64,000 nt of DNA from Acinetobacter towneri DSM 14962 = CIP 107472 (GCF_000368785.1 NZ_KB849688.1:4943-68942); one strand, 5' to 3'; numbered from the stretch's first letter, positions 45,354-56,740 are shown. The notes: generated by a model from the letters alone, not told the origin. Made by a program: numbers and translations.

Positions 45354-46892
45354 TTAACTCTCTTTTACACCAGTTAAGTCTACTGACGCGGCATCAATAT
45401 TGACATCAATATAACCATCTTTGCCTTTTTTAGCCAAGTCGTTGCGCTTTTGCTCAAGATCATTCAGATAAGCTTCGTCAATTCCGCCAGCTACATACAC
45501 GCCATCAAATACTGAACAATCGAATTCAGTTAAATGCGGTACTTTATGGGTACGAACGGCTTGTTTTAAATCTTCTAAATCTTGGAAAATTAAACGGTCT
45601 GCACCAATAATTTCACGAATTTCTTCGACATTACGGTTAGACGCGATTAATTCATCTTTGGCTGGCATATCAATACCATACACGTTTGGATATTTCACCA
45701 TTGGCGCTGCAGAAGCAAAGAATACTTTTTTCGCCCCAGCATCACGTGCCATTTGAATAATTTCGTTACAGGTCGTACCACGGACAATCGAGTCATCCAC
45801 CAACAGTACATTTTTGCCTTTAAACTCAAGCTCTACAGGGTTCAGTTTTTGGCGCACTGATTTTTTACGCAATTGCTGACCTGGCATAATAAAGGTACGT
45901 CCGATATAGCGGTTTTTCATAAAACCTTCACGGAATTTAACCCCTAAAGTATTTGCCAATTCTAAAGCTGATGTACGTGATGTATCTGGAATTGGAATAA
46001 CGACATCAATATCGTGTTGCTCGCCCCACTCTTGGGTAATTTTATGCGCCAGTTTTTCACCCATTTTCAAACGCGCTTTATACACTGAAATACCATCAAT
46101 GGTCGCATCTGGACGAGCAAAATATACATACTCAAAAATACATGGGCGATATTCAGGTTTAGCGGCACATTGCTGGGTAAATAATTCACCTGCGTCATTA
46201 ATAAAGATCGCTTCACCCGGCGCAATATCACGTTCAACTTTAAAGCCAAGTGCAGTAATTGCCACAGATTCTGATGCAATAATATATTCCATGCCCTGTT
46301 CAGTTTCACGTGAACCGTAAATCAATGGACGGATACCATTTGGATCACGGAAGCCAACCAAGCCTTGACCTGTAATCATTGCGACAACGCCATAAGCACC
46401 CTTGCAGCGCTCATGCACACGGCTGATCACATGAAAAATATCTTCAGGCGTTGGATTTAATTTGCCACGTTTTTGCAACTCATGTGCAAATACGTTCAAT
46501 AACACTTCCGAGTCAGAATCGGTGTTCATGTGACGTAAATCTGTTTTAAACAGATCTTCGTGAATTTCTTCGGCATTGGTCAAATTGCCATTGTGTGCCA
46601 AAGTAATCCCGTACGGCGAGTTCACATAAAATGGCTGCGCTTCAGCACTGCTTGATGAACCTGCAGTTGGATAACGCACATGCCCAATACCATAATTACC
46701 TTGCAACGCACGCATGTGACGCGTATGGAATACATCACGCACCATACCGTTATCTTTACGCAAGAACAAACGCCCATTGTGGCAAGTTACGATCCCAGCT
46801 GCATCCTGTCCACGATGTTGTAACATCGTTAATGCATCAAACAACATTTGGTTAACAGGTGATTTACCAGCTATACCAACAACTCCACACAT
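45354..46892 (-). CDS. purF: Amidophosphoribosyltransferase
   Basis: A 512-residue protein: the N-terminal nucleophile Cys2 in [25 protein letters not shown], and PRPP-binding [13 protein letters not shown] (about residues 362-374). It catalyses the first step of purine synthesis. It is last of the pyrD-cvpA-purF run (25-base gap to cvpA). Confidence 0.98.
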   Translation of the reverse strand: MCGVVGIAGKSPVNQMLFDALTMLQHRGQDAAGIVTCHNGRLFLRKDNGMVRDVFHTRHMRALQGNYGIGHVRYPTAGSSSSAEAQPFYVNSPYGITLAHNGNLTNAEEIHEDLFKTDLRHMNTDSDSEVLLNVFAHELQKRGKLNPTPEDIFHVISRVHERCKGAYGVVAMITGQGLVGFRDPNGIRPLIYGSRETEQGMEYIIASESVAITALGFKVERDIAPGEAIFINDAGELFTQQCAAKPEYRPCIFEYVYFARPDATIDGISVYKARLKMGEKLAHKITQEWGEQHDIDVVIPIPDTSRTSALELANTLGVKFREGFMKNRYIGRTFIMPGQQLRKKSVRQKLNPVELEFKGKNVLLVDDSIVRGTTCNEIIQMARDAGAKKVFFASAAPMVKYPNVYGIDMPAKDELIASNRNVEEIREIIGADRLIFQDLEDLKQAVRTHKVPHLTEFDCSVFDGVYVAGGIDEAYLNDLEQKRNDLAKKGKDGYIDVNIDAASVDLTGVKES

Positions 46893-46917
46893 AGCAACCT
46901 CGCAGACCAGCTAGGGA

Positions 46918-47499
46918 TTAATAAAAAGGATTATTCGTTGAGCCATCTGCGCCAGAGCGATTTTCTTTTGCGTCAGATGCGATGTCGGAAGATGGCGCGG
47001 CATCTTTCGACTTGATGTGCTGTAAAGCCTCATTGGCAGCGTCTTTGGACAGTTCTGTTGCCCACGGTGCATACGGCAATAAAGTTTGCACAAATTTAGA
47101 CTGTTTCCAATAAGGCGAGCTTTCGACCCAAGGACCAATGCCTTGAATGGTAATAAGAACAATGAGTAAGCCTTTCAAGGTACCAAATGCACCGCCTGCC
47201 AAACGATTTAATGGGCCAAGTTTCAAGCTCTTTAAAACACCATTTAAAACAGCGGTTACAATCCAGGTCAGTACCACAATCACCAAGACAATAAATGCAA
47301 AGGCTGCAATTTTTTGTACCACAGGATCGCTACTGAGTGCTGTCATCGAAGGTGCTAGGACAACTGCATATTTTGCCGCAACAATTAGGGCAAAAATCCA
47401 TCCTACCAAGTTCGCAAAGGCTTTAATAAATCCTTGTCGCAAACCGTTCAACCCTCCAATAAGCAAGAGAATCAGAATAACGATATCAATGGTATTCAT
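46918..47499 (-). CDS. cvpA: CvpA-family inner-membrane protein
   Basis: A 193-residue protein with about four membrane segments: DIVILILLLIGGLNGLRQGF, NLVGWIFALIVAAKYAVV, AFAFIVLVIVVLTWIVTAVL and GTLKGLLIVLITIQGI. The C-terminal tail is polar. CvpA is linked to colicin V export and biofilm and usually precedes purF, as here. Confidence 0.95.
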   Translation of the reverse strand: MNTIDIVILILLLIGGLNGLRQGFIKAFANLVGWIFALIVAAKYAVVLAPSMTALSSDPVVQKIAAFAFIVLVIVVLTWIVTAVLNGVLKSLKLGPLNRLAGGAFGTLKGLLIVLITIQGIGPWVESSPYWKQSKFVQTLLPYAPWATELSKDAANEALQHIKSKDAAPSSDIASDAKENRSGADGSTNNPFY

Positions 47500-47502
47500 A
47501 AG

Positions 47503-48504
47503 TTATAAGGCGTTCACACAATCTTGAACCAACTCAGGACCTGCATAGATTAAACCACTATACACCTGAACCAAGCTTGCACCTGCATTTTTTTTGGCAA
47601 CCGCTTGTTCGCCCGACAAAATGCCACCGACACCAATTAAAGGAATTTCACCTTTCAGTGCTGCTGAAAATGCTGCCAAACATGCAGTACTTTTTTCAAA
47701 CACAGGCGCGCCCGATAAACCACCTGCTTCATCGCCATGCGGCAAGTTTTCTACGCCTTCACGCGACAAAGTGGTATTGGTCACAATCAGGCCATCAATT
47801 TTGAATTGCAATAATTGCTTGGCAATAAACTGAATATCTTCAGGGTCTAAATCTGGAGCAACTTTTAAGACCAACGGCACATAATGTTGATGTTCTTCTG
47901 CCAACTCCAACTGACGCTGTTTGAGGGTTTGCAATAATTCAGTCAGCGCATCACCACTTTGCAAACTGCGCAAATTTTTGGTATTGGGTGATGAAATATT
48001 TACAGTAATATAAGAGGCATAGTTATAGACTTTTTCTAGACAAATCAGATAATCATCTACCGCATTTTCAACAGGCGTATCGGCATTTTTACCAATATTA
48101 ATCCCTAAAATACCTTTAAATTTTGCCGCTTTGACGTTTTCAATCAGCTGATCGACCCCATCATTATTAAAACCCATACGGTTAATAATGGCTTTGGCCT
48201 GTGGAATACGGAATAAACGTGGATGCGGATTGCCCGCTTGAGGACGTGGCGTAATGGTGCCAATTTCAATAAACCCAAAGCCTAAACCAGCCAAGGCATC
48301 AATATATGCACCATTTTTGTCTAGACCTGCTGCCAAACCTACTGGATTAGGGAATTCAATTCCCATACAAGTCACAGGTTTCGCTACAGTCTTTTGACGC
48401 ATCAAGCCCATTTTATGGCTCGATTTCAATAGTGATAGTGTCAGCTCATGTGCACGCTCTGGTGCTAAAGAAAATAACAACGGGCGGGCTAGAGAATACA
48501 ACAT
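47503..48504 (-). CDS. pyrD: Dihydroorotate dehydrogenase (quinone)
   Basis: A 333-residue class 2 enzyme: N-terminal membrane-association helix ([20 protein letters not shown]), [33 protein letters not shown] with the catalytic Ser, and [13 protein letters not shown] for FMN phosphate. It feeds pyrimidine synthesis and the quinone pool. It is 3 bases from cvpA. Confidence 0.97.
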   Translation of the reverse strand: MLYSLARPLLFSLAPERAHELTLSLLKSSHKMGLMRQKTVAKPVTCMGIEFPNPVGLAAGLDKNGAYIDALAGLGFGFIEIGTITPRPQAGNPHPRLFRIPQAKAIINRMGFNNDGVDQLIENVKAAKFKGILGINIGKNADTPVENAVDDYLICLEKVYNYASYITVNISSPNTKNLRSLQSGDALTELLQTLKQRQLELAEEHQHYVPLVLKVAPDLDPEDIQFIAKQLLQFKIDGLIVTNTTLSREGVENLPHGDEAGGLSGAPVFEKSTACLAAFSAALKGEIPLIGVGGILSGEQAVAKKNAGASLVQVYSGLIYAGPELVQDCVNAL

Positions 48505-48615
48505 ATCTGCAAAAGTCTACTGCTTTCTAAGTCGCCATATTATAGGCTTAGCCCAGTCAAAACGCTATGCTTGACATGGGTTTATTTTCCGAGTTTCGGA
48601 CTTTATTTTTAACCT

Positions 48616-49095
48616 TTACTGGACTGTCGCTGTTAATTTAATCTGCCCTGCTTCAGAAATTAATTCCATTTTTTCGATACTTAAACCCATTTGCGCCAAT
48701 TGGGTTAAAAAATTTGCCAACACAGCATAATTGGCATGACTCGCCACCAGTAGCATCTTGTCACCACTTTGCTGCGAAGCAACCGATAAACCCTGTTGCT
48801 GAGCCACACGCTGAATTTTATCGGCTGCACTGAGTTGTGCATCATTGGCAGGTTTCATGGTGACTGCATGACTTTGCATCACCACCACCAAATCTTTAAG
48901 GTCATTTACCCGTTTTTGCTGTTTTTCGGCTGCGGCATGCATATACCACAACGCAGAACCCACAGCAGCAACGATCACAAAGATTGTGGTAAATACCACC
49001 AAAACACGTTCACGTGTATTTAAACGATCTAGATAATCTTGTATCAGTTCAATACGTTGATCGAACCAAGTTGACATTTTTTCAATGGCTTTCAT
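48616..49095 (-). CDS. gspM: Type II secretion protein M
   Basis: A 159-residue bitopic protein: cytoplasmic N-terminus, membrane span RVLVVFTTIFVIVAAVGSAL (about 29-48), coiled coil and a small ferredoxin-like periplasmic domain. GspM partners GspL in the inner-membrane platform. Its ATG overlaps the gspL stop (TAATG). Other gsp genes are not in this window, which fits the scattered T2SS loci of Acinetobacter. Confidence 0.88.
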   Translation of the reverse strand: MKAIEKMSTWFDQRIELIQDYLDRLNTRERVLVVFTTIFVIVAAVGSALWYMHAAAEKQQKRVNDLKDLVVVMQSHAVTMKPANDAQLSAADKIQRVAQQQGLSVASQQSGDKMLLVASHANYAVLANFLTQLAQMGLSIEKMELISEAGQIKLTATVQ

Positions 49096-50234
49096 TATTG
49101 TATTTTCACCAATCCTACTGCACCTGACGCGCTCGGCTGAATATTACCCAGCTCGACCTTAAAACCCTGCTGATTCAATTGCTGAGTGAGCGCTTGTAAG
49201 GTCGCTGCCGAGTTGGCATTCAATTCCATGTTCAACATATTGGCATCAAAACTCACACGATTGGCCACAATTTGATTTTGCATCAACACAGGGCCAACAC
49301 GACTGAGCAATTGCAGCGCTTGAGTATCTGCATTTTTACTCATGCGTACCTGACTTTCAAACTGGCTTTGAATATTTTGTTCGGTAATACGACTATTTGC
49401 ACCAAACCAATATTGATATTGTTTTATGGCTTGAACCGCTGTTTGATCTGCTACTTTTTTAAGTTTGCTCCAACGCAGTGCATCATAGCTAAACTGTACA
49501 ATTAAAATCCCAAGAAATACTGCTGCACAGGCTTTCCAATAACCTGAAACACCCGTGTCTTGCTTGGATTTTGGCAGCATATTGAATGGATGCTGTTTGG
49601 CTTTCACTAATGCAGGTACTACATAATGAAAGCTTTCTAATTGTTCTTGTGTTGCAAATGCTTCAATACTTTGCATTTGTTCTGCACTAAAGTTGGTGAT
49701 TTTATAGTTTCGTTCTGCAGTTTGATAATCTAGATAAAGCGCCAGATCATCAACTGAATAACCTAAAAATTCACTTTCACGTACCAACAAGCGTCCGCAA
49801 ATATTTCCAATCACCGTTTGCCCTGGTTCAGGTTGCGGCAAAATTAAAAAATCAGGTAACAATGCACTGATTTTAACTGGCAACAAACTTAATACATGCA
49901 AATAGGTTTCAATACTATGCTTGGCAACTCCCAGCACGGTTATTTGCTCAGGTGGCTGAAAATGATGAACCACCTGCATCGCATCAATTGGCAATACGGT
50001 ATATTCTTCTAATAAATACTTCACGCCATCGGTACCCAATTGTTTATATTGAGCTTTAGGCAAAGTTTGTTGCATGATTTGCACATCACGGCTTGGGAAA
50101 AACACCACAGCATCTTTTCCTTGAAAAAATTGCAATGCCTGAATCAAGGCATCAAGATTATCTGCCTGTGTCCAGTGTTCCCCATTTGACCATTGCCAAA
50201 CCCCATTGGCTTCTGGCATCCATAAATACAGCAT
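49095..50234 (-). CDS. gspL: Type II secretion protein L
   Basis: A 379-residue protein with a cytoplasmic actin-like domain (about 1-225, including GKDAVVFFPSRDVQIMQQTL and VPALVKAKQHPFNMLP), one membrane span (WKACAAVFLGILIVQFSYDAL, about 238-258) and a periplasmic ferredoxin-like end. It links the GspE ATPase to the membrane platform and is paired with gspM. Confidence 0.9.
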   Translation of the reverse strand: MLYLWMPEANGVWQWSNGEHWTQADNLDALIQALQFFQGKDAVVFFPSRDVQIMQQTLPKAQYKQLGTDGVKYLLEEYTVLPIDAMQVVHHFQPPEQITVLGVAKHSIETYLHVLSLLPVKISALLPDFLILPQPEPGQTVIGNICGRLLVRESEFLGYSVDDLALYLDYQTAERNYKITNFSAEQMQSIEAFATQEQLESFHYVVPALVKAKQHPFNMLPKSKQDTGVSGYWKACAAVFLGILIVQFSYDALRWSKLKKVADQTAVQAIKQYQYWFGANSRITEQNIQSQFESQVRMSKNADTQALQLLSRVGPVLMQNQIVANRVSFDANMLNMELNANSAATLQALTQQLNQQGFKVELGNIQPSASGAVGLVKIQ

Positions 50235-50280
50235 TATTATCGTTCTACCGTTGAATTGTATTTAACTTTATACATTTATT

Positions 50281-50736
50281 TTATGCGTTTGGAATAAAAC
50301 TTTTGATTTGGGTTGAAAGTCCCGCAGCAATTACTGCCTGCTCATAAATACGTGCTTCTGCCAAATGATAGGGATGGAAAGATTCTGAAGTCAAAATTTC
50401 TGCCATGTGTGCCACCACATTCATGTGACACACCACCGCAATTGACTCATACGGCAATTGTGACAACCATTCCACCGCAACTTTTGCATCATCTTCAGGT
50501 TTAATGGTATTGCAGACCACCACAGGCACATCTTTAAAATATTGCTGCAAATGTGCCAAGGTTTCTTGTGCACGCAATAAAGGACTAACCACAAACACAT
50601 CGGGCTGAATGATATTTTTTAAATAGTCTGCCGTTTCTTGTGCTTGTATATGACCACGCTCAGTCAAAGGACGCTGATGATCATTGCCCATAATCGCAGG
50701 AGCGGCTTCACCATGACGAACAAGAGTCAGTTGCAT
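50281..50736 (-). CDS. sixA: Phosphohistidine phosphatase SixA / histidine phosphatase
   Basis: A 151-residue protein starting MQLTLVRHGEAAPAIMG, with the RHG catalytic motif, VVSPLLRAQETL and VVCHMNVV. Size and motifs match SixA, which dephosphorylates histidine phosphocarriers. Other small RHG phosphatases are possible. It is upstream of gspL on the same strand (46 bases), perhaps co-transcribed. Confidence 0.85.
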   Translation of the reverse strand: MQLTLVRHGEAAPAIMGNDHQRPLTERGHIQAQETADYLKNIIQPDVFVVSPLLRAQETLAHLQQYFKDVPVVVCNTIKPEDDAKVAVEWLSQLPYESIAVVCHMNVVAHMAEILTSESFHPYHLAEARIYEQAVIAAGLSTQIKSFIPNA

Positions 50737-50891
50737 AGAATTTCCTTATAGGATGATACACATTAAGTTGTGTCAATTTAACTCAAATTATGCGCTCAGT
50801 ATAACCTGAGAATATGACAATTCAGTTCACCAAACTGTCATATTCCATGCAAGTTTTTACCTACTGTGGCGCTGTTTTTATGGATGTAAAA

Positions 50892-51965
50892 CTAAACTTG
50901 ATGATGCGGCAAGACAAATTCCACATCACTACGATGTCCATTCTTCATTAAAGACAGCGCAATGTTCATGGGTGGCGCACCTTCAAAAATCACTTCATAA
51001 AGCGCACAAGTAATTGGCATATACACATCTAATTCATTCGAGCGCGCCCGCACTTGTACAATGGTATTAATCCCTTCGGCTGTTTGCCCCAATTCTTCTG
51101 TGGCTTGTTCCAAAGTTTTACCTTTACCCAGTGCATAACCCACTTGATAGTTACGACTCAATGGACTGCTACATGTTGCAAACAAGTCACCGACACCAGA
51201 CAACCCTAAGAAGGTCAATGGATTTGCACCAAGCTTAACCGCAAAACGACTCATTTCTGCCAAAGCGCGGGTTAAAATCATACTCTTGGTATTTTCACCC
51301 ACGTTATAAGCGGCTGCCATGCCCATCGCCACAGCATAAATATTTTTCAGCGCACCGCCTAATTCCACACCATTCACATCATCGCTGGCAAAAACACGGA
51401 ATAACGCACTGTGTAAAGCTTGCTGCACCGCATAACGCACCAATTCAGAATGACTGGCAATAACCGTACCTGCAGGCTGCCCCGCCACAATTTCTTTGGC
51501 AAGGTTCGGGCCAGACAATACACCATACGGCACTTCTGGCAATTCTTCACGGATAATATCGCTCATAAAACTAAAGGTTTTGGCTTCAATACCCTTGGTT
51601 AAAGACACCACTGCTTGTGCGCTAATAAAAGGTTTAATTTGGCGCAACACATCACGGAAAGAATGACTTGGAATAGCCACTAAAATAATGTCACGGTCAC
51701 GAACTGCAGTTTCCAAATCTGAAACGGCTCTTAAACCCTGCTCCAACTGAAAATCTGGCAAATAACGTCGATTAATATGCGTTTCATTAATTTCTTTGGC
51801 AGTCGCTTCATCACGAATCCAAATCATCGTGTCGCAGCCATTACGCACTGCTGTATTGGCCATTGCTGTACCAAAACTGCCACCACCTAGCACTGTAATG
51901 CGTAACGCAGTTTTTCGATCTATTGCAACAGGTTCAACCAAATCGGCAAAATTTAACTCTGACAT
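50892..51965 (-). CDS. gpsA: Glycerol-3-phosphate dehydrogenase (NAD(P)+)
   Basis: A 357-residue protein: LGGGSFGTAMANTAVRNGCD (nucleotide fold), SGPNLAKEIVAGQPAGTVI, the catalytic Lys in ELGGALKNIYAVAMG, and GLSGVGDLFATC. It makes sn-glycerol 3-phosphate for phospholipids. It is 26 bases downstream of the nitroreductase gene on the same strand. Confidence 0.97.
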   Translation of the reverse strand: MSELNFADLVEPVAIDRKTALRITVLGGGSFGTAMANTAVRNGCDTMIWIRDEATAKEINETHINRRYLPDFQLEQGLRAVSDLETAVRDRDIILVAIPSHSFRDVLRQIKPFISAQAVVSLTKGIEAKTFSFMSDIIREELPEVPYGVLSGPNLAKEIVAGQPAGTVIASHSELVRYAVQQALHSALFRVFASDDVNGVELGGALKNIYAVAMGMAAAYNVGENTKSMILTRALAEMSRFAVKLGANPLTFLGLSGVGDLFATCSSPLSRNYQVGYALGKGKTLEQATEELGQTAEGINTIVQVRARSNELDVYMPITCALYEVIFEGAPPMNIALSLMKNGHRSDVEFVLPHHQV

Positions 51966-51991
51966 TATTGTTATATCCTAAAAATAAAGAC

Positions 51992-52567
51992 TTATGCGTT
52001 CCAATAACGAACATAAGCTTGCGTATTCAACTCAGCGCGTGCAGGAATGGCTTTAGCCGCTGTTCCCACATAAATAATGCCTGAAATTAAATCATCTGCA
52101 TTTAAGTTTAAAGCTTGTTTCAGCAAGTTTGACTCAACGACTGCACCACTGCGCCACATACTAGCAAAACCCTGCGCCTGCAAAGACAATAAAAAGTTCT
52201 GTACCGCAGCACCTGTACTTAAAGTCTGCTCAAAACATGGCACTTTTGGATGATCCTGAAATTGTGTTAACGCCAACACTAAAAGTGGCGCACGAAATGG
52301 ATGCTGTTTCACTCGCTCCAACTGAACCGCATCGGTTTCGCCCATGTCTGCCAAGGCTTGAGAAAGTAACTCACCAAATGCTGCACGTTGCTCGGCAGTA
52401 ATCACCACAAAGCGCGTAGGTTTTAAACGATGATGATCTGGCGCGGTTAAAGCTGCCTGAAAAGCCATTTCTAGCTGCTCAGTATTTGGTGCAGGTTCAA
52501 CTAACTGCCCCGTAGACTGACGTTGATGAATATTTTGATGAACGATTTCTACCGCTGTATCCGTCAT
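51992..52567 (-). CDS. Nitroreductase-family protein (YdjA-like)
   Basis: A 191-residue FMN-fold protein: APDHHRLKPTRFVVITAEQR, FLLSLQAQGFASMWRSGAVV, and IIYVGTAAKAIPARAE. The short form resembles YdjA-type nitroreductases. The natural substrate is unknown. It leads gpsA in a two-gene unit. Confidence 0.88.
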   Translation of the reverse strand: MTDTAVEIVHQNIHQRQSTGQLVEPAPNTEQLEMAFQAALTAPDHHRLKPTRFVVITAEQRAAFGELLSQALADMGETDAVQLERVKQHPFRAPLLVLALTQFQDHPKVPCFEQTLSTGAAVQNFLLSLQAQGFASMWRSGAVVESNLLKQALNLNADDLISGIIYVGTAAKAIPARAELNTQAYVRYWNA

Positions 52568-52947
52568 TGACTTATATAACTATTTCAAAAAGCTCGGTTA
52601 AGATTAGCATAAACTCAAAAAATTGCGCTATTTCCGTATGCTTATTTGCAAGATTCTGATTAGGGTCTATATGTCTGCACTTTTAAGATGAACCTGCTCA
52701 GCACATCTAAACAATGATGCTTTGACGCATTCATCTATAGTTTAAGAGCATGAAAATACATTATGGATTGGGTTTGATGTGTATAAATGAATGACGAATT
52801 ATCAACACAGCCTATACAGTGTCTACATCTAAAACCATCCAGATTATGTTCAACTAGATCAAATTGTTATTTTCAATCTCTACACATTTGAATTGAAATA
52901 TCATCAACAAACAATACGCGCTACAGCGTTTTAGCCCCGAGGTAGAT
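52568..52947. other. Gene-free gap between divergent genes
   Basis: No frame supported and no strong repeat. It should carry promoters for the nitroreductase-gpsA unit (left) and the lipoprotein gene (right). CGAGGTAG just before 52948 is a plausible ribosome site for the latter. Confidence 0.5.
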
Positions 52948-53325
52948 ATGAAAAAAATAGTCGCCTTTTCTAGCCTTGCCGTTTTTGCACTTTTAACCGC
53001 ATGTGCCACCACGCCAAATAATTCTCTTGCCATTCAAAAAGAAAACAACCTATATGAAGTCACAGGTTTAGGTAAAAGTAATATTATTGCCAAAAATAAT
53101 GCAATTACAGCTGCCAATAAAACCTGTGGTACTCGTGCCGCTCCAGTCTTGGTTGATGAAAAAACATCTTATAACGGCGCACTCAAAGGTGTAGTCGATG
53201 AGCAAACGGGACAAATGATTCAGGCGGCAGCAACTGTTTTAGGTACAATTGCGGGACGTAATACTGATATTGCCCGTGATGATGATTATCAAACTGTGCT
53301 GACCTTTAGATGTCAGGCAAAGTAA
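52948..53325 (+). CDS. Lipoprotein, hypothetical
   Basis: A 125-residue protein with signal MKKIVAFSSLAVFALLTAC (lipobox LTAC) and a mature domain with GLGKSNIIAKNNAITAANKT, two Cys (NKTCGTR, FRCQAK) and a Gly/Ala-rich middle. The repeated NNAITAANKTC pattern looks like a small alpha/beta envelope domain; the family is not recognised with certainty. Confidence 0.7.
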   Translation: MKKIVAFSSLAVFALLTACATTPNNSLAIQKENNLYEVTGLGKSNIIAKNNAITAANKTCGTRAAPVLVDEKTSYNGALKGVVDEQTGQMIQAAATVLGTIAGRNTDIARDDDYQTVLTFRCQAK

Positions 53326-53358
53326 ATTATTACAGCACGACATAAGAAGCAAATACAA

Positions 53359-53386
53359 AAAAGTCGCTCCACTGAGAGCGACTTTT
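53359..53386. terminator. Terminator between lipoprotein gene and rhlB
   Basis: Stem AAAAGTCGCTC/GAGCGACTTTT, between convergent genes; A- and T-runs on either side allow both directions. Confidence 0.85.
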
Positions 53387-53434
53387 AAACTAAGAACAGC
53401 AGGATTTAAACTAAAAAATAGCTTAAATGAGTAA

Positions 53435-54586
53435 TTAGCAATAACCATCTAAACGTGTTAATGGCAATTTTTGACCAATGGCTTTTTCAATTTCTGGTAA
53501 ATAGAACGCATCATCTTCCGACAAGAAGCTAATACTCACACCACGTGTACCTGCACGACCTGTACGACCAATACGGTGCACATAATCATCTGACTGTTCA
53601 GGCAAAGTGAAATTCACCACATGCGAAACACCATCGACATGAATACCACGCCCTGCAACGTCTGTTGCAATCATGATGTTATGTTTGCCATTTTTAAACT
53701 GATCCAGCATTTTTAAGCGTTTGTCTTGGGCAATTTCACCTGACAACATCACCACTTTATAGCCATCACGCTTTAAATGATCATAAAGCTTACGCACCTG
53801 ATCACGCCGATTGGCAAAAATCATGACTTTTTCAATCGGCTCATCACGTAAAATTTCTTCAAGCAATTTGTATTTATCGGTTTTGGCAACCATATATACC
53901 CGTTGCTCAACATCGGCATTGGTTTTCTTTTCAGGTTCAATTTCGACTGTAACAGGTTCAAATAACCACTGTTGAGCCAAGTTCAACACATCATAACTAA
54001 AAGTTGCCGAGAACATTAACGTCTGACGCTGTTCCTTACGCGGTGAATAACGCACAATACGTTTTACCGATGGAATAAAGCCCATATCCAGCAAGCGGTC
54101 TGCTTCATCAATCACTAAAAACTCAATCTGATCTAGCCAAACTTCTTTTTGTTCTACAAAATCAATCAAGCGCCCTGGTGTCGCAACAATAATATCGACA
54201 AAGTTTTTATTGAGTTGTGACTTTTGCTTATCAAAATCTACACCACCCAACAAAGTCACCACATTTAAGTCGGTAAATTTGGTTAAGTCTTTTGCATCAC
54301 TTTCGATTTGCAAAGCCAATTCACGCGTAGGCGCTAAAACCAATGCACGTGGTTCACCACGATAACGCTGCCCTTGAATTGGGTTATTCAATAAATCGTT
54401 GATGACACTAATTAAAAAGGCAGCAGTTTTTCCTGTACCTGTTTGCGCACGACCAATGGCATCATGTCCAGCCAAAGTAAATTTTAAAACCTTTTGCTGA
54501 ATTGGCGTCATTTCCTTGAAACCCAAAGCATCAATAGCCTGTTTCAATTGCGGATGTAAATTTAAGGTTTCAAAACCAGATGACAT
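53435..54586 (-). CDS. rhlB: DEAD-box RNA helicase RhlB
   Basis: A 383-residue DEAD-box helicase: Q-motif [49 protein letters not shown], and [10 protein letters not shown]. It is nearest to RhlB, the RNA degradosome helicase, by its FETL..HP.L..AI..LGF start and short tail. RhlE-type enzymes are similar; the family is sure. Confidence 0.9.
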   Translation of the reverse strand: MSSGFETLNLHPQLKQAIDALGFKEMTPIQQKVLKFTLAGHDAIGRAQTGTGKTAAFLISVINDLLNNPIQGQRYRGEPRALVLAPTRELALQIESDAKDLTKFTDLNVVTLLGGVDFDKQKSQLNKNFVDIIVATPGRLIDFVEQKEVWLDQIEFLVIDEADRLLDMGFIPSVKRIVRYSPRKEQRQTLMFSATFSYDVLNLAQQWLFEPVTVEIEPEKKTNADVEQRVYMVAKTDKYKLLEEILRDEPIEKVMIFANRRDQVRKLYDHLKRDGYKVVMLSGEIAQDKRLKMLDQFKNGKHNIMIATDVAGRGIHVDGVSHVVNFTLPEQSDDYVHRIGRTGRAGTRGVSISFLSEDDAFYLPEIEKAIGQKLPLTRLDGYC

Positions 54587-54649
54587 AAATATGTGCTCGA
54601 ACTTATACAGACAAAAAACTGACCTATTATAAACAGAAATACAAATAAA

Positions 54650-54677
54650 AAACGCCCCAATCAGGATTGGAGCGTTT
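54650..54677 (-). terminator. Terminator of the cold-shock gene
   Basis: Stem AACGCTCCAAT/ATTGGGGCGTT on the minus strand (one wobble), followed by TTTTTT, just after the csp stop. Confidence 0.85.
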
Positions 54678-54696
54678 TTTTAGAATAATCGAGTGA

Positions 54697-54909
54697 TTAG
54701 TCTAGTGGCTGTACTTCTTCAGCTTGGAAGCCTTTTTGGCCTTTTACTACGCTGAATTCAACACGTTGGCCGTCACGAAGTGAACGGTGGCCGTCACCTT
54801 GGATCGCACGGAAGTGAACGAATACATCGTCGCCGCCATTGCGTTGGATAAAGCCAAAGCCTTTAGTGTCGTTGAACCATTTAACTACGCCTTGTTCACG
54901 AGCTGTCAT
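54697..54909 (-). CDS. Cold-shock domain protein (CspA family)
   Basis: A 70-residue OB-fold protein with RNP1 KGFGFIQR and RNP2 VFVHFRAI. It binds single-stranded RNA/DNA and acts as an RNA chaperone. GAGGATT precedes the ATG. A long AT-rich 5' region upstream is typical of cold-regulated csp mRNAs. Confidence 0.95.
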   Translation of the reverse strand: MTAREQGVVKWFNDTKGFGFIQRNGGDDVFVHFRAIQGDGHRSLRDGQRVEFSVVKGQKGFQAEEVQPLD

Positions 54910-55386
54910 AAGTTAATCCTCATTGATTAAAAAGAAGGACCACCCGGTGTTGCAAACAGCAGAGCAAACAAAGTTTAAAAATATTTTTATTTCTAAGCTT
55001 GTAATCATTCTGTATAACTATTAACAAAATCCCGGTTACATCCATTTGTAATAGGGCGACAAACAACGATTGTCTATCTAAAATCCTAAATACGCATCGA
55101 GCTTAACACGGGTTTATGACAATTAATAGATTTTTTTTGATTTATCTTGTTCAGTTTGAAACGATTTGAACAAATGGAAAATTTTTATTTCTGTTAAGTG
55201 ACTTAGCACAATTTTGATCTATAAATTTTATTGCAAATATCTCACAAAATAAGCCAATTCTCTTGCCCTTATGCGCAGTAAGCCGCGCAATGAATAGCCC
55301 CGATGCTTCAGATGAAATTTATTTGGGATTTGTGAACGAATTTGCTAATATGATCATTCTGTTTTTTAAGGCGAAATTTTACTTCA
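54910..55386. other. Long gap holding csp leader and tusA promoter
   Basis: No gene supported. The csp-proximal part is likely a long 5' leader on the minus strand, as in cspA-type genes; CACCGGGTGG near 54945 is a short palindrome in it. The tusA-like promoter lies at the right. Confidence 0.5.
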
Positions 55387-55644
55387 ATGCTGTGTGATGC
55401 TGAACAACCTATCATAGTGATTGATGCTATGGGACAACCTTGTCCTATGCCTTTATTGATGTTGAAACGTGCCCTTAAACATTCAGATTCTGCACGGTTT
55501 TTATTGAAGTCATCTGATCCGCACAGCCAGCAAGATGTGGCGCGTTATTGTCAGTTACATCAATACGGCTGTGAAGCAAGCCAGATTTCGGCAACAGAGT
55601 TTCATTATGTGATTGATGTTGCCAAGCCAAAATCATCGCAATAA
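55387..55644 (+). CDS. TusA-family sulfurtransferase
   Basis: An 85-residue protein with DAMGQPCPMPLLMLKRALKH, the CPxP Cys motif of TusA-like sulfur carriers. TusA passes sulfur toward tRNA thiolation or other pathways. Here it stands before rpoH, not with tus genes, so the partner is open. Confidence 0.9.
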   Translation: MLCDAEQPIIVIDAMGQPCPMPLLMLKRALKHSDSARFLLKSSDPHSQQDVARYCQLHQYGCEASQISATEFHYVIDVAKPKSSQ

Positions 55645-55806
55645 GTGCATCTATTTGATTGTTCATTTATTTTAATGACTTAATATTCGCCGCTTATTGC
55701 TATAAAGATTTACATATCTACACCAATTTTACTTATTTAAGTAGAATATTGGCATTAAGATAAAGACATCGGTTATTTTACCTACCCAATCCTATAAGGA
55801 GATCTC

Positions 55807-56676
55807 ATGAGTGACAGCAGCAATCAGTTGATGCCCCTGTCATTATCTGCACCAGGGGTAAACCTCGGGGCTTATATTAGTACTGTTAACCAAATTCCTA
55901 TTTTAACGGCTGAACAAGAAAAAGAGTTAGCCGAGCGTTATTATTACGATCAAGATTTAGACGCGGCCAAAATGTTGGTCATGTCGCATTTACGTTTTGT
56001 GGTGCATATTGCACGAAGTTATGCGGGCTATGGTTTACCGCAGGGCGATTTAATTCAGGAAGGCAACTTGGGCTTAATGAAAGCCGTGAAACGCTTTGAC
56101 CCGAATATGGGCGTGCGTTTGGTGTCATTTGCCGTGCACTGGATTAAAGCTGAAATTCACGAATATGTGATTCGTAACTGGCGTATTGTTAAAATTGCCA
56201 CCACCAAGGCGCAGCGTAAATTGTTCTTTAATTTGCGTAGCCTCAAAAAATCTAGCAAAAAACTGACGCTTGAAGAAGCACAATCTATTGCCAATGACTT
56301 AAATGTAACTGCAGAACAAGTCTTGGAAATGGAAGGTCGTTTAACCGCTTATGACGCAGCTTTTGAAGCACAGGGCGATGATGACGATGAAGGTTCAACT
56401 TATGTTGCACCTGCATTGTATTTGGAAGATAACCGTTACGACCCTGCACGTTTAGTCGAAAACGAAGACTACGAAGAACAAAGCACTTCTGCCCTACATG
56501 AAGCCATGGAGCAGTTGGATGATCGTTCACGTAACATTTTGCAGCGTCGCTGGTTAGATGATGATAAATCGACCCTGCATGAATTGGCAGCAGAATATAA
56601 TGTTTCAGCAGAACGTATTCGTCAGCTCGAAAAAAATGCCATGGAAAAAATTAAAGTGGCAATGTCATCAAACTAA
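55807..56676 (+). CDS. rpoH: RNA polymerase sigma-32 (heat-shock sigma factor)
   Basis: A 289-residue protein: region 2 ([20 protein letters not shown], then [14 protein letters not shown]), RpoH box QRKLFFNLR, and region 4 HTH ([19 protein letters not shown]). It directs heat-shock genes. AAGGAGATCTC before the ATG is a strong ribosome site. Confidence 0.97.
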   Translation: MSDSSNQLMPLSLSAPGVNLGAYISTVNQIPILTAEQEKELAERYYYDQDLDAAKMLVMSHLRFVVHIARSYAGYGLPQGDLIQEGNLGLMKAVKRFDPNMGVRLVSFAVHWIKAEIHEYVIRNWRIVKIATTKAQRKLFFNLRSLKKSSKKLTLEEAQSIANDLNVTAEQVLEMEGRLTAYDAAFEAQGDDDDEGSTYVAPALYLEDNRYDPARLVENEDYEEQSTSALHEAMEQLDDRSRNILQRRWLDDDKSTLHELAAEYNVSAERIRQLEKNAMEKIKVAMSSN

Positions 56677-56721
56677 ACTGACACTCTCAAGATGAATACA
56701 AACACATCGAAAAATAAAATT

Positions 56722-56740
56722 GGGCAAACTGCCCTTTTTT
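56722..56740 (+). terminator. Terminator after rpoH
   Basis: Stem GGGCA/TGCCC with loop AAC and T-run. Confidence 0.8.
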